From contig JAAVHM010000014.1 of assembly GCA_014799675.1 (NCBI GenBank), positions 3,836 through 51,895 on the forward strand: a stretch of DNA of 48,060 nt. Direction: 5' to 3'. Below, one piece after another: positions 23,292-32,589 of the stretch. Both the position numbers and the translations under genes were made by a program. Below the pieces are notes generated by a model, which did not search any database, was not told the origin of the DNA, and was given only the letters and a program-made list of their open reading frames with translations. The number at the start of each line of letters is the position of its first letter. Position 1 is the stretch's first letter. The stretch comes from Ruminococcus sp. (GTDB lineage: Bacteria; Bacillota; Clostridia; Oscillospirales; Ruminococcaceae).

Positions 23292-24020
23292 TCACATCAT
23301 GTTATCAATTTTACGTGTTCCCTTTGGAAGCTCCGTATCTAAGGTAAGCTCCTCCATTTCGGCAAAGCCTGCGGAAACGTACTCGTTTTTCTTTTTCTGC
23401 TCTTTGAGACTGTTTTTTCTGTACTCGCTCTGCTTATAGGTAAGTCCCGTTGTGTTGGACATACTCTGGGGTTCTGTCAGAAGCGGGATAAAATCGGGAT
23501 AGCCGTCCTGTAAAGAAAGGTAATCCAGTTCCTTATATAAGCCCAGTACGAAGCTTTCCAGCCAAACGCCCAACGCGCCGCCCGCAAGAAGATATACTCC
23601 CATAGCAGTCCCGCAGATTCCCGCGAAAAGACCGAAAAGACCGTACAGACAGCCTAAGCCGTAAAAAATCAGCATAGCGATGTTGTACCCTCTTTTTTTC
23701 GACACATAGGAAGCCACCGCCAATATCGCAAGCAGCAGGATATACGCCATAAAGCCGTACGGGTACTCATACACCAATTTATTTGTTACGGCAGACGAGG
23801 AATCGCCGTCTGTAGCCTCTCGGAGAATTAATTCTGCCCACATCATAGTGCTTCCCGCCATGCCTGCAAGGGCTCTTATAAAGTAATATATGCCCATGAC
23901 AAGGTATACCAGTCCCGAAGCTATTACAGACGCAAGAAACCCGAATTTCATGGACTTTCTGATGTTATTCATTCTGCCGCGGTTTACTTCAAGCTCGTAT
24001 TCGATTTTTGCGGAAGCCAT
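23292..24020 (-). CDS. polytopic membrane protein of unknown function
   Basis: 242 residues with about four to five membrane segments (near 28-50, 88-108, 115-145 and 148-165) and a hydrophilic C-terminal tail of about 70 residues (KQSEYRKNSLKEQKKKNEYVS). No family recognised. GGAGG precedes the ATG; aroC ends 60 bases upstream, so it may be a tail gene of the aro transcript. Confidence 0.82.
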   Translation of the reverse strand: MASAKIEYELEVNRGRMNNIRKSMKFGFLASVIASGLVYLVMGIYYFIRALAGMAGSTMMWAELILREATDGDSSSAVTNKLVYEYPYGFMAYILLLAILAVASYVSKKRGYNIAMLIFYGLGCLYGLFGLFAGICGTAMGVYLLAGGALGVWLESFVLGLYKELDYLSLQDGYPDFIPLLTEPQSMSNTTGLTYKQSEYRKNSLKEQKKKNEYVSAGFAEMEELTLDTELPKGTRKIDNMM

Positions 24021-24080
24021 AAGAAATCCTCCTTATATCATATCTGCGTGTATCTTCTTTGGGACTGTACGGCAATGCCG

Positions 24081-25172
24081 TCAAAAGTTCGGATAATTAA
24101 GCATATGCGAAAGAATTGCAATATTTGCCGCCGACTCAACACACGGTACTGCTCTCGGCACTACGCATGGGTCGTGTCTGCCCTTGATGACAAGGGTCTC
24201 GTTTTTGAGCGCGGACAGGTCAACGGTCTCCTGTGGCTTTGAGATAGAGGGAGTTGGCTTGAAAGCCACTCTGAAAACTATTGGCATACCCGAGGAAATT
24301 CCTCCCAAAATGCCGCCGTGATTGTTGGTTTTTGTAAGTACATGACCGTGGTCGTCAACATAAAACTCGTCGTTGTTCTGACTTCCAAGCATTTCCGCAA
24401 CCTCGAAGCCTGCGCCGAACTCGATACCCTTTACCGCAGGGATACCGAAAACAAGCTGTGCAATGCTGTTCTCCAGTCCCTCAAAGATAGGCGAGCCTAT
24501 TCCCGCGGGGACGTTGGTCACTATGCACTCGATAATTCCGCCGAGACTGTCCATAGCCTCACGAGCCTTTGCAATGTCGTTAAACATCGCCGTACCCTTT
24601 TTGTCGTTTATGGTGGGGAATTTCTTGTGCCTTAGCTTAACGATATCCTCTTTGGAAACGCCGCATGGGTCGAATTTTGTATCCTTAATATTGTGTATCT
24701 GCAAAATATGTGCGCCTGTGTAGATCCCTCTGCGTTCCAAAATCTGTCCGCAGACTGCTCCCGCAAAGCAAAGGGGCGCAGTAAGCCTTCCCGAAAAGTG
24801 ACCGCCGCCGCGGACGTCATTGAAACCCTTATATCTGAGCGCGCCCGTATAGTCCGCATGACCCGGGCGGGCAAGCTTTGAAATGTTGCCGTAATCCTGT
24901 GAATGGGTGTCTGTATTGTTAATAAAAGCTGCAAGGGGTGTTCCTGTAGTATAATTGTTATATATTCCCGAAAGTATATTCGGCATATCCGTTTCGCGCC
25001 GCGGCGTGGAAGTTGCGTCCTTTTTGGGAGCGCGTCTTGCCATGAAATTACGGAGCTCCTCTGCGTCAATGTATTCCCCCGAGGGAAGCTTGTCCAGCAC
25101 AACTCCTATTGCGGGACCATGGGATTCGCCGAAAATCGACACTGTCAGATTATGGTTCCAAAATGACGACAT
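24081..25172 (-). CDS. aroC: chorismate synthase
   Basis: Makes chorismate from EPSP with reduced FMN, the last shikimate-pathway step. Full length at 363 residues. Signatures: GESHGPAIGVVLDKLPSG, ARPGHADYTGALRYKG, DVRGGGHFSGRLTAPL and GRHDPCVVPRAVPCVESAAN. AAAGGAAT precedes the ATG. Fourth of the aroF-aroB-aroA-aroC series. Confidence 0.97.
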   Translation of the reverse strand: MSSFWNHNLTVSIFGESHGPAIGVVLDKLPSGEYIDAEELRNFMARRAPKKDATSTPRRETDMPNILSGIYNNYTTGTPLAAFINNTDTHSQDYGNISKLARPGHADYTGALRYKGFNDVRGGGHFSGRLTAPLCFAGAVCGQILERRGIYTGAHILQIHNIKDTKFDPCGVSKEDIVKLRHKKFPTINDKKGTAMFNDIAKAREAMDSLGGIIECIVTNVPAGIGSPIFEGLENSIAQLVFGIPAVKGIEFGAGFEVAEMLGSQNNDEFYVDDHGHVLTKTNNHGGILGGISSGMPIVFRVAFKPTPSISKPQETVDLSALKNETLVIKGRHDPCVVPRAVPCVESAANIAILSHMLNYPNF

Positions 25173-25249
25173 CTATAAAATCATTCCTTTCGGGTTAGTA
25201 ATGGATCGCTGTATCGTTTGTGTAAAGTGATTGCTGAAAATTATCCGAA

Positions 25250-26503
25250 TTAATTATTGATAAATTCAAACGTCCCGCCGAGAGAGCGAAAATCATTCCA
25301 GAAATTGGGGTAGCTTTTCTGCACCGCTTCCGCGTCGGTAATAATTATCTCACCCTCCGCCATAGTTGAAGCTATTGCGGAAGCCATAACTATCCTGTGG
25401 TCGTTGCAGCCCTCTATTTTTCCGCCGCGGAATTTCTCCGCAGGTTCGATTTCAAGAGAGTCGCCGCAGACCTTGACCTTTCCGCCGATATTGTTCATTG
25501 CCTCGGAAATAGCCGCAAGCCTGTCACATTCCTTGATCTTCAGGCGTTCCGCGCCGACAATGCGGCTTGTCCCGTCAGTAAAACAGCCCAGCACCGTCAG
25601 AATAGGTACAAGGTCGGGAATGTCGGAAACGTCCGCGGTAAAGGCGGAAAGCCGACCGTTTATCTTATTATAACCCATTTTTTCTATAATTTCAAGGATT
25701 TTTTTGTCTCCCTGCACAGAATTTTCGTTGAGGTTGTCAATTTCGACCTCCGAGCCGAGGGCGTTTGCCGCAAAGAAAAACGCCGCCTGTGAGTAATCTC
25801 CCTCCACCGCGCATTTTGCGCTTCGGTACTTTTGTCCGCCTTTAATGGTGTAAATCGGGAAACCGTTCTCGTCACAGCTTTCCTCAACCTCAACGCCGAA
25901 AAGCTTCAACGCGTCCAATGTCATATCAACGTAAGGCTTCGATTCAAGCCGAGAGGTAAGGCGTATCACCGAATTTTCCCTGCAAAGCGGCAGAGCAAAA
26001 AGCAGTCCCGTAATAAACTGGGAGGAAATATTTCCCTCCAGCTCGTATTCGCCGCCTGTGAGCTTTCCACTCATTGAAAAGGGCATTACTCCCTCTTCAC
26101 GGGTAATTGTAACGCCGTGCTTTCCAAGCTCGCGGATATATGGCGTAATGGGGCGTTCGGGAAGCTTCCCGCTGCCGTGGAATTCACATTCGCAGCCCAG
26201 AGCCGCCGCTACAGGTATGATAAAACGCAGCGTAGAACCGCTTTCGCCGCAGTCCACAACAGCCTTTTTCGCAGGGTCTTTTATGCCCATGACCGTGTAC
26301 ACGCCGTCGTCGCAGTAAACATTCGCGCCGAAAGCGGTCATTGCCGCCGCCGTGGCTTCGATGTCCTTTGAGGAGCTTATATTCGACAGCTCCGACACGC
26401 CTCCCGCAAGAGCCGCGGCTATCATTACACGGTGGGAAGCGCTTTTGGACGAGGGCGCGGAAACCCTGCCTATAAGGCGTTTTGGTGTTATTTTTACTTC
26501 CAT
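25250..26503 (-). CDS. aroA: 3-phosphoshikimate 1-carboxyvinyltransferase (EPSP synthase)
   Basis: Joins phosphoenolpyruvate and shikimate-3-phosphate. 417 residues, with SKSASHR near the N terminus, CGESGSTLRFIIPVAAALG, VEGDYSQAAFFFAANALG, IKECDRLAAISEAMNNIG and the C-terminal GCNDHRIVMASAIAST. GGAG precedes the ATG. It lies 62 bases after aroB. Confidence 0.97.
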   Translation of the reverse strand: MEVKITPKRLIGRVSAPSSKSASHRVMIAAALAGGVSELSNISSSKDIEATAAAMTAFGANVYCDDGVYTVMGIKDPAKKAVVDCGESGSTLRFIIPVAAALGCECEFHGSGKLPERPITPYIRELGKHGVTITREEGVMPFSMSGKLTGGEYELEGNISSQFITGLLFALPLCRENSVIRLTSRLESKPYVDMTLDALKLFGVEVEESCDENGFPIYTIKGGQKYRSAKCAVEGDYSQAAFFFAANALGSEVEIDNLNENSVQGDKKILEIIEKMGYNKINGRLSAFTADVSDIPDLVPILTVLGCFTDGTSRIVGAERLKIKECDRLAAISEAMNNIGGKVKVCGDSLEIEPAEKFRGGKIEGCNDHRIVMASAIASTMAEGEIIITDAEAVQKSYPNFWNDFRSLGGTFEFINN

Positions 26504-26565
26504 AAGTACTCCTTTTTAAAAGGTAGAGGTCAGAAAATTTTTCCAGCCCATATGAGGGTCAAGAC

Positions 26566-27639
26566 TCAGTCCTGCTCCGATAATAGTGCAAGGAACGCCT
26601 GCACGTGCATTTTCTTTATCATGGACGCGCCGATATCACAGCATACCACAATGTTAATGTCGTCGCCGAAACGCTTTTTGTCGTTGAGACAAGCCGCGCC
26701 AAGCTGACCCATAGTCGGCTCGATCGGCACGTTCAGCCTGTAAAGGTCAAGGCAGTTTTTCAGCCTTTCAAGCGTTCCCGCCTCGGCAATTCCGTGGCTT
26801 TCGGCAACCTGGGTTATCATTCTCATTCCCGCCGCAACAGCCTGTCCGTGGGTTATTCCCGTGTAATTATAGTACTGCTCTATGGAGTGTCCCAGCGTGT
26901 GTCCGAAATTCAGCTTCATACGCTCTCCCCTGTCGAACTCGTCAGCCTGAACAACGTCCCGCTTTATAGAAATATTTTGGGCGACAACGTCCTCCAAAAC
27001 TTCTTTGTCAGCACGGAGGGACTTTAAGTCATATTTTTCCAGCTTTTCAAAAAGCTTTGCGGACTTTATCATACCGTGCTTAACGACTTCGCCCATGCCG
27101 TCAATAAAAAATTCCTCGGGAAGTGTGTCCAGAGCGTCAATGTCGCAAAGCACTAATTTCGGCTGCTTGAACGCTCCCACAAGGTTCTTTCCGCCGGGGA
27201 GGTCTACTCCAGTCTTGCCGCCCACGGAGGAATCCACCTGTGCAAGCAAGGTCGTTGGGAACTGGACGAAATCCATTCCACGCAGGTAGGAAGCCGCCGC
27301 AAAGCCTGTCATATCGCCTGTTACGCCGCCGCCGAGAGCCACAAGGCAGTCGCTGCGGGTAATGTTATTTTCACACAAAAAATTCCAGATTTTGAGAAGC
27401 GTTTCGGGAGTTTTGGACTGCTCTCCGTGGGGGAAAACAAACTTGCAGACCTCAAAACCCTCGCTTTCAAGGGCTTTCACGACCTTTTCGCCGTGGAAAC
27501 CGTCCACACGGTCGTCGGTTATGACCGCAAGCTTTACCGCCGAGGAAACCTCCCTGACGTATTTTCCGCAGTCGGCAAGCAAGCCTCTGCCGATAATAAC
27601 GTCGTATTTTCCGCTGGCAGTTACTGTAATTTTCTGCAT
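26566..27639 (-). CDS. aroB: 3-dehydroquinate synthase
   Basis: NAD- and metal-dependent ring closure of DAHP to 3-dehydroquinate. 357 residues: LGGGVTGDMTGFAAASYLRG, FPTTLLAQVDSSVGGKTGV, GMGEVVKHGMI and the metal ligand region LNFGHTLGHSIE. I chose the ATG at 27637-27639 (10 bases after AAGGA) over the TTG two codons upstream, which is only 4 bases from the ribosome site. Confidence 0.96.
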   Translation of the reverse strand: MQKITVTASGKYDVIIGRGLLADCGKYVREVSSAVKLAVITDDRVDGFHGEKVVKALESEGFEVCKFVFPHGEQSKTPETLLKIWNFLCENNITRSDCLVALGGGVTGDMTGFAAASYLRGMDFVQFPTTLLAQVDSSVGGKTGVDLPGGKNLVGAFKQPKLVLCDIDALDTLPEEFFIDGMGEVVKHGMIKSAKLFEKLEKYDLKSLRADKEVLEDVVAQNISIKRDVVQADEFDRGERMKLNFGHTLGHSIEQYYNYTGITHGQAVAAGMRMITQVAESHGIAEAGTLERLKNCLDLYRLNVPIEPTMGQLGAACLNDKKRFGDDINIVVCCDIGASMIKKMHVQAFLALLSEQD

Positions 27640-27673
27640 TATCAAGCAGTCCTTTCTTTAACGGTTGCCCCGC

Positions 27674-28690
27674 TTATTTGCCAAGTGTTCTTCCCATATA
27701 TTTCGCCAGATCCTTGACCTTTGTCATGACCTCGGCAAACTTTGCGGGAGTAAGCTGCTGACCGCCGTCGGAAAGCGCGCTCTTGGGGTCGTTGTGTACC
27801 TCGATCTCGAGAGCGTCCGCGCCGGAAACCACCGCCGCAAGGGACATCGGCTCGATGAGGGAAACAATTCCCGTCGCGTGAGAGGGGTCAACGCAAACAG
27901 GCAGGTGAGACTTCTGCTTCAGAAGCGGTACTGCCGATATATCAAGTGTATTTCTTGTCATTGTTTCAAAAGTCCTGATACCTCTTTCGCAAAGGGCAAC
28001 GTTCATGTTTCCCCCTGCCATGATGTACTCGGCGGACATGAGAAGCTCCTCCAAAGTGTTTGCCAGACCGCGTTTGAGCAGTACGGGCTTGTCGCACTCG
28101 CCGAGAGCCTTAAGAAGCTTGAAGTTCTGCATATTTCTTGCGCCGACCTGAATTACGTCAACGTCTGCAAAAAGGTCAAGGTCGGCAATGCTCATTATCT
28201 CGGTAACTATGGGCAGACCCGTTTCCTGCCTTGCTTTGAGGAGAAGCTTGATGCCCTCGCCCTCCAAGCCTTGGAAAGAATAGGGAGAAGTTCGTGGCTT
28301 GAACGCGCCGCCGCGGAGCATTGTTGCGCCCGCTTCCTTGCAGGCGATAGCGGTTGTGATAATCTGTTCCTCGCTTTCAACGGAGCAGGGACCCGCGATT
28401 ATCTGCAAAGAGCCGTTGCCCATAACAGTGTCACGAACCTTGATAACGGTATCGTCGGGGTGGAATTTTCTGTTAGCCTTTTTGTAAGGCTCTTGAACGC
28501 GGCGGACTTCCTCAACGCAGTCCTGCGCGAAAAGGTTGTCCATATCAATTACGGAGGTGTCGCCGACAAGTCCTATAATGCTCTGGCTTGCGCCCTCGAT
28601 AAAGTTTGCGCTTATTCCTTTATTTTCAAGAATTTTTACAAGTCTGTTTACCGACTCCTTCTGCGAGTCCTTTTTAAGAATGATGATCAT
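27674..28690 (-). CDS. aroF: 3-deoxy-7-phosphoheptulonate synthase (DAHP synthase)
   Basis: First step of aromatic amino-acid synthesis. 338 residues, of the class with an N-terminal ferredoxin-like regulatory part (residues 1-70, MIIILKKDSQKESVNRLVK) followed by the KDPG-type barrel: IIAGPCSVES, LLKRGLANTLEELLMSAEYI, ERGIRTFE and CVDPSHATG. The regulatory part suggests feedback control. AAGGAG precedes the ATG. First gene of the aro set; I see no clear promoter or T-box in the ~145 bases upstream. Confidence 0.96.
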   Translation of the reverse strand: MIIILKKDSQKESVNRLVKILENKGISANFIEGASQSIIGLVGDTSVIDMDNLFAQDCVEEVRRVQEPYKKANRKFHPDDTVIKVRDTVMGNGSLQIIAGPCSVESEEQIITTAIACKEAGATMLRGGAFKPRTSPYSFQGLEGEGIKLLLKARQETGLPIVTEIMSIADLDLFADVDVIQVGARNMQNFKLLKALGECDKPVLLKRGLANTLEELLMSAEYIMAGGNMNVALCERGIRTFETMTRNTLDISAVPLLKQKSHLPVCVDPSHATGIVSLIEPMSLAAVVSGADALEIEVHNDPKSALSDGGQQLTPAKFAEVMTKVKDLAKYMGRTLGK

Positions 28691-28754
28691 TTTTATTTTC
28701 TCCTTTTAGAAATATATATTTAACCTCTAATAAAAAAATTTGAACATTTGATCC

Positions 28755-28770
28755 GCCTCCTTGAGGGGGC
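28755..28770. repeat. GCCTCC-TTGA-GGGGGC hairpin in front of aroF
   Basis: A 6-base stem with one wobble pair, matching the hairpin at 23244-23261. A second small hairpin, GCGGGG-CGTT-CCCCGC, lies at 28820-28835 and touches the stop codon of the leucine-rich-repeat gene. Confidence 0.6.
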
Positions 28771-28834
28771 TTTGACAAAGTAAAATACTATATTTTTTAA
28801 TTTGGGGGTGACGCTCGCCGCGGGGCGTTCCCCG

Positions 28835-29872
28835 CTATTTTGTAACGATGACCGTATCGGGAAGTCTGTCCTGTAAGGATTGAAGCTCGTCCTCGGAGAT
28901 ATCCACGCCTACAAGATAAACCTTTTTAAGATCGACAAGATTTTTAAGGGGGTTAAAGTTTGTTACATGGTTGCCGTCAAGCCTAATCCAGCCGAGAGAG
29001 GTCAGCGAGGTAAGCGGCTCAATATCCGATATGTTGTTGTTGTCAAGGTAGACCTCTGTCAGGTCAGCCATATTTGAAAGCGGCATAATGTCGCTTATGC
29101 TGTTGTTGTGCAGGTGCAGCCTGTCCATTTTCTTAAGACCGCTTAACGCTGAAATGTCGGAAATATTATTGTCGTTGAGCCTTAACAGTTCAAGATTTCT
29201 AAGCTCCGTAAGGGGCGTTATATCGGAAACGCTGTTCTCGGAAAGGTCAAGGACTTCAAGACCGTAAAGCCCGTCAAGAGCAGAAATATCGCTGATATTG
29301 TTTGCTCTTAAATAGAGACCTTTAAGGGAGATAAGTCCCGCAAGAGGCGAAAGGTCGCTGACCTTATTATTGAAAAGCGACAGGTTTTCAAGGTCGGTAA
29401 GTCCCTTGACAAAGGAAATATCTGTAATATTGTTCTGATAAACGTACAGCTCGGTGAGGTTTATCATATATTTCAAGTCCTTGACGTCCTCGTCGGTAAG
29501 ATCCATATTGTTAAGAGTAAGGGAGGTAAGCGCTGTGCTGTACTCCTTGCCCTTTATGGTAATAAACTTCGGCAGGTCAGCCATAGCCTCGGCTTTTGCG
29601 GCGGCAGCGTCGCTTACCGCGGGGTTGTCCTTGCCCATGATAAAGTCATATTTATCTTTGTACTCGATATACGGCACGGTCTCGGCTTTAAGAGACTGCA
29701 CCTGACTTTCAAGCTCGGCTATCCTTGATTCGTAGCCCGCCTCGTCAAACGTTACAGTTGTTGTTATTTCTGTCTCGTCCTTTGAAATAAGTCCCTTGAT
29801 TTTTTCACAGCCTGTTGCTGAAAGAACAAGTACGGCGGCAATTGCCGCAGGAAAAATTTTTCTGATCTTCAT
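28835..29872 (-). CDS. leucine-rich-repeat lipoprotein (internalin-like repeats)
   Basis: 345 residues. Lipobox SATGC near residue 22, a short coiled coil (ESRIAELESQVQSLKAE, about 50-65), then about ten 22-residue leucine-rich repeats from about residue 110 to 330 (pattern LTDLENLSLFNNKVSDLSPL, with N-N-I-S-D-I at each turn). These are internalin-type repeats, usually involved in protein binding. It should be tethered to the outer membrane face. Own promoter. Not linked in function to the aro genes downstream as far as can be seen. Confidence 0.92.
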   Translation of the reverse strand: MKIRKIFPAAIAAVLVLSATGCEKIKGLISKDETEITTTVTFDEAGYESRIAELESQVQSLKAETVPYIEYKDKYDFIMGKDNPAVSDAAAAKAEAMADLPKFITIKGKEYSTALTSLTLNNMDLTDEDVKDLKYMINLTELYVYQNNITDISFVKGLTDLENLSLFNNKVSDLSPLAGLISLKGLYLRANNISDISALDGLYGLEVLDLSENSVSDITPLTELRNLELLRLNDNNISDISALSGLKKMDRLHLHNNSISDIMPLSNMADLTEVYLDNNNISDIEPLTSLTSLGWIRLDGNHVTNFNPLKNLVDLKKVYLVGVDISEDELQSLQDRLPDTVIVTK

Positions 29873-29952
29873 AACAATATTCTCCTTTTCATCGGGGGAA
29901 GCAGCACTCCCATATTACAGCCTTACTTCCGTCACGCAATAATACATATTTT

Positions 29953-29982
29953 ATTATACAGCATTTTCCCACGTAATGTCAA
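29953..29982 (-). promoter_or_regulatory. sigma-A promoter of the LRR lipoprotein gene
   Basis: Minus strand TTGACA (29977-29982), 18-base spacer, TATAAT (29953-29958). Confidence 0.85.
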
Positions 29983-29987
29983 GGAAA

Positions 29988-30022
29988 AATAATTAATAAT
30001 TAATAGTTAATAATGAATAATT
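29988..30022. repeat. AT-rich repeat AATTAATAATTAATAGTTAA
   Basis: Short direct words TTAATAA, TTAATAG, TTAATAATGAATAATTA follow each other in the intergenic space 29873-30328. That space also holds the LRR promoter, a GTAGGGCGG palindrome and the tail-fibre promoter; no gene is supported in it. Confidence 0.6.
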
Positions 30023-30090
30023 ATTTAATGTTTTTTAATAAATAGATTAACAGGTTGAAACGGATAAATTTATATTTATATTTATATTTG

Positions 30091-30181
30091 CAACGTCTCT
30101 GTAGGGCGGGGGCTCTGCTCCCGCCTTTTAAACGAATTTGATATACAAAAGGCGGGAGCAAGCCCCCGCCCTACAGTTGTT
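30091..30181. repeat. GTAGGGCGG palindromic dispersed element
   Basis: Arms of about 30 bases, CTGTAGGGCGGGGGCT then GCTCCCGCC on the left, are matched by GGCGGGAGC then AGCCCCCGCCCTACAG on the right, around an AT-rich loop; outer CAAC and GTTG also pair. Related to the element at 22522-22616. Confidence 0.88.
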
Positions 30182-30261
30182 GGATAAATATGAGAAGTTA
30201 AAATTTATCTGATTGCCGCTGTGCAACTTTTATTGCCCTGTACAAAAATTCCCCCAAAGCC

Positions 30262-30290
30262 TTGATATGCCGCAAATACGCCGCTATACT
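30262..30290 (+). promoter_or_regulatory. promoter of the tail-fibre-like gene
   Basis: Plus strand TTGATA (30262-30267), 17-base spacer, TATACT (30285-30290), 38 bases before the ATG. Confidence 0.75.
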
Positions 30291-30328
30291 GAAAATATGG
30301 GAACAAATCTACAGGAAAGGAAAATCTT

Positions 30329-32473
30329 ATGGAATTAAAAGTTATCGGCAAACGGCTTTTTACCGAGCGTATCGACAAAACTATCACCGAGGGCGAATAC
30401 AACGCCGACGTGATAGGCATAACCCTCGACCGCTTCCATGACGGGGCAGACCTGTCGGAATACAGCTTCCGCATTACGGCTTACTCCGAGGACGGCGAGG
30501 CAATGGCAGAGCAAGTCCTGTCAAAAGACCCTGCGGGGGAAAGCTCCATACGCCTTGTATGGAGGGTCGCTCCCGGCTTTGCGGCGGAAAGCGGCTTGCT
30601 CACCCTTACCCTTGCGGGAGTTTCCCCCGACAATTCCGCGCAGATAAAGTTCACCTCCTCCCCCGTAAGGATAAACGCTGACGGCAGGGCGGAATTTATC
30701 CCCGAAAAAACTGTTGCGGAGCAGTACCTGAACCAAGTCCAGCTTGAGGCGCAGAAAGCGTTGGACGCGGCGGAACGCGCCGAGGAAGCGGCTTCCAAGC
30801 CAATTGAGATAGCTGCCGCGACGGAGGAAAAAATCGGCGGCGTGCTGTCAGGCGGCGACGTTTCCGTTGACGAAAGCGGAAATGTCACGGTAAATTCCGT
30901 TGGCGGAAGGACGGTTGAAGCGGACGTCCCAGCAGACGCAAGGTTCACCGACACGGTGTACACCCTGCCCAAAGCCTCGGAAAACGTTCTGGGCGGCGTT
31001 ATGGTTGACGGAACAACCGTTACCGCTGACGAAAACGGCGTTATTTCGGCGGCAGGTTCGGGAGAAAAGTACGTGCTTCCCGAAGCAACGGAAAACACCC
31101 TCGGCGGCGTTATGGTTGACGGTACTACAGTTACCGTAAAAAACGGCGTTCTCTCGGCGGCAGCGGGGGAAAAATACGTCCTGCCCGCGGCTACCGCAAC
31201 GGTGCTTGGCGGCGTTAAGGTGGACGGAACGACAATTACCGCAAAGGACGGCGTTATTTCCGCAGTTGGCGGAAGCGGCGGCGGGAACGGCGGCAGCGGC
31301 TATGTTCTCCCTGCGGCGACGGACAGCTCCCTCGGCGGCGTAATTGTGGACGGCACAACTATCACAGCCAGCGAAAACGGCGTTATCTCCGTTATCGGAG
31401 GAACAGGCGGCGGAAGCGGTTACGTCCTCCCTGCCGCTGACGAAAACACGCTTGGCGGCGTTATGGTGGACGGCTCGACTATTTCCGCAAGAGCCGGAGT
31501 TATTTCCGTTGAGAATAATTCCCACAGCCACACGGTCGAAAACATCACAGGCTTGCAGGAAGCTTTGGACGGCAAGGCGGATATTTCCGCAATACCAACA
31601 TCAGTTCCCGCAAACGGCGGAAACGCCGACACGGTAGGGGGCTTTACGGTGGAGACAAACGTCCCCGCGGACGCAAAGTTCACAGATACGGTCTACACTC
31701 TGCCCGAGGCGACTTCAAGCGTTCTCGGCGGCGTTATGACGGACGGCTCTACCATTTCCGCAAACGGTGGTATAATTTCCGTTGCGGACAATTCCCACGG
31801 TCACACCATAGCCAACGTTGCGGGCTTGCAGGGCGTTCTTGACGGCAAGGCGGATATTTCCGCAATACCCACTTCTCTCCCCGCAAACGGAGGAAACGCC
31901 GCAACCGTAGGCGGCTTCACCGTGGGCGCGAACGTCCCCTCAAACGCAAAGTTCACCGACACGGTCTATACCCTGCCGAAAGCTACAGCAAGCGTTCTCG
32001 GCGGCGTAAAGGTAGACGGCACTACTATCACCGCAAACGCAAGCGGAGTAATTTCCGCATTGGCTTCGGGGGGAAGCGGCATTACTATCGACAAGATATA
32101 CGAGGACAACGTTTACTGGAGCAGTCACGCCGATTTCCGCTACATAAAGCTGCCCTACGCGTACACCTACTGGGACTACATTTTCGCCACAAATCTTTAT
32201 GTCGTCTCAACCACGCCCTGGTACGGACATTCGGGCTGTATTCTTCTGAAAACCCAGTATATCATCACCGCTTCGAGAGACCCCTCCACATACGCGGCGA
32301 CAAAAGCGCCGATACAGTATAACTTCAACGGCATGGGCAATGAAACGTCCTATCTCCAGTTTTCAAACACAACTCATATCACCGTCAGGGGAGCTGAACA
32401 GCTTGTTATCTGGGGAATAAAAATGCCTAACAAAGCAATGCTCGGTTCGCTTGCTGCCAACGCGACCGCCTGA
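30329..32473 (+). CDS. phage tail-fibre-like repeat protein
   Basis: 714 residues, no signal peptide. Residues 1-130 resemble a baseplate BppU-type N-terminal domain, followed by a short Ala/Glu-rich helix (about 133-160). From about 205 to 580 there are seven copies of a module YxLPxAT...LGGVxVDGTTIT...GVIS, two of them extended by HSHTVENITGLQEALDGKADIS. Gly/Ser linkers join some copies. The last ~130 residues are unique and aromatic, a likely tip or binding domain. Such repeats build trimeric fibres. No capsid, tail or lysis gene is near, and it has its own promoter and strong terminator. AAAGGA precedes the ATG. Confidence 0.88.
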   Translation: MELKVIGKRLFTERIDKTITEGEYNADVIGITLDRFHDGADLSEYSFRITAYSEDGEAMAEQVLSKDPAGESSIRLVWRVAPGFAAESGLLTLTLAGVSPDNSAQIKFTSSPVRINADGRAEFIPEKTVAEQYLNQVQLEAQKALDAAERAEEAASKPIEIAAATEEKIGGVLSGGDVSVDESGNVTVNSVGGRTVEADVPADARFTDTVYTLPKASENVLGGVMVDGTTVTADENGVISAAGSGEKYVLPEATENTLGGVMVDGTTVTVKNGVLSAAAGEKYVLPAATATVLGGVKVDGTTITAKDGVISAVGGSGGGNGGSGYVLPAATDSSLGGVIVDGTTITASENGVISVIGGTGGGSGYVLPAADENTLGGVMVDGSTISARAGVISVENNSHSHTVENITGLQEALDGKADISAIPTSVPANGGNADTVGGFTVETNVPADAKFTDTVYTLPEATSSVLGGVMTDGSTISANGGIISVADNSHGHTIANVAGLQGVLDGKADISAIPTSLPANGGNAATVGGFTVGANVPSNAKFTDTVYTLPKATASVLGGVKVDGTTITANASGVISALASGGSGITIDKIYEDNVYWSSHADFRYIKLPYAYTYWDYIFATNLYVVSTTPWYGHSGCILLKTQYIITASRDPSTYAATKAPIQYNFNGMGNETSYLQFSNTTHITVRGAEQLVIWGIKMPNKAMLGSLAANATA

Positions 32474-32498
32474 TAAAATTTAAAAAACCGCATATCAC

Positions 32499-32540
32499 AA
32501 ACTGCCAATGCTTTGATAAAAGCATTGGCAGTTTTATTTT
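32499..32540 (+). terminator. strong intrinsic terminator of the tail-fibre-like gene
   Basis: Stem AAACTGCCAATGCTTT with AAAGCATTGGCAGTTT (16 bases), loop GATA, then TATTTTTG. Confidence 0.95.
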
Positions 32541-32589
32541 TGTTTCGGAACAGAAAAGGCGAGAAAGTAAACATATAGGCAAAAATATA

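Noticed and set aside
27665..28723. Plus-strand frame of 352 residues opposite aroF
   Set aside because: Antisense shadow of a well-supported DAHP synthase.
28691..28834. T-box or other riboswitch in front of aroF
   Set aside because: The leader is short and shows neither a T-box sequence nor a clear terminator/antiterminator pair.
30329..32473. Prophage
   Set aside because: A single fibre-like gene with no integrase, capsid, terminase, holin or attachment site around it.
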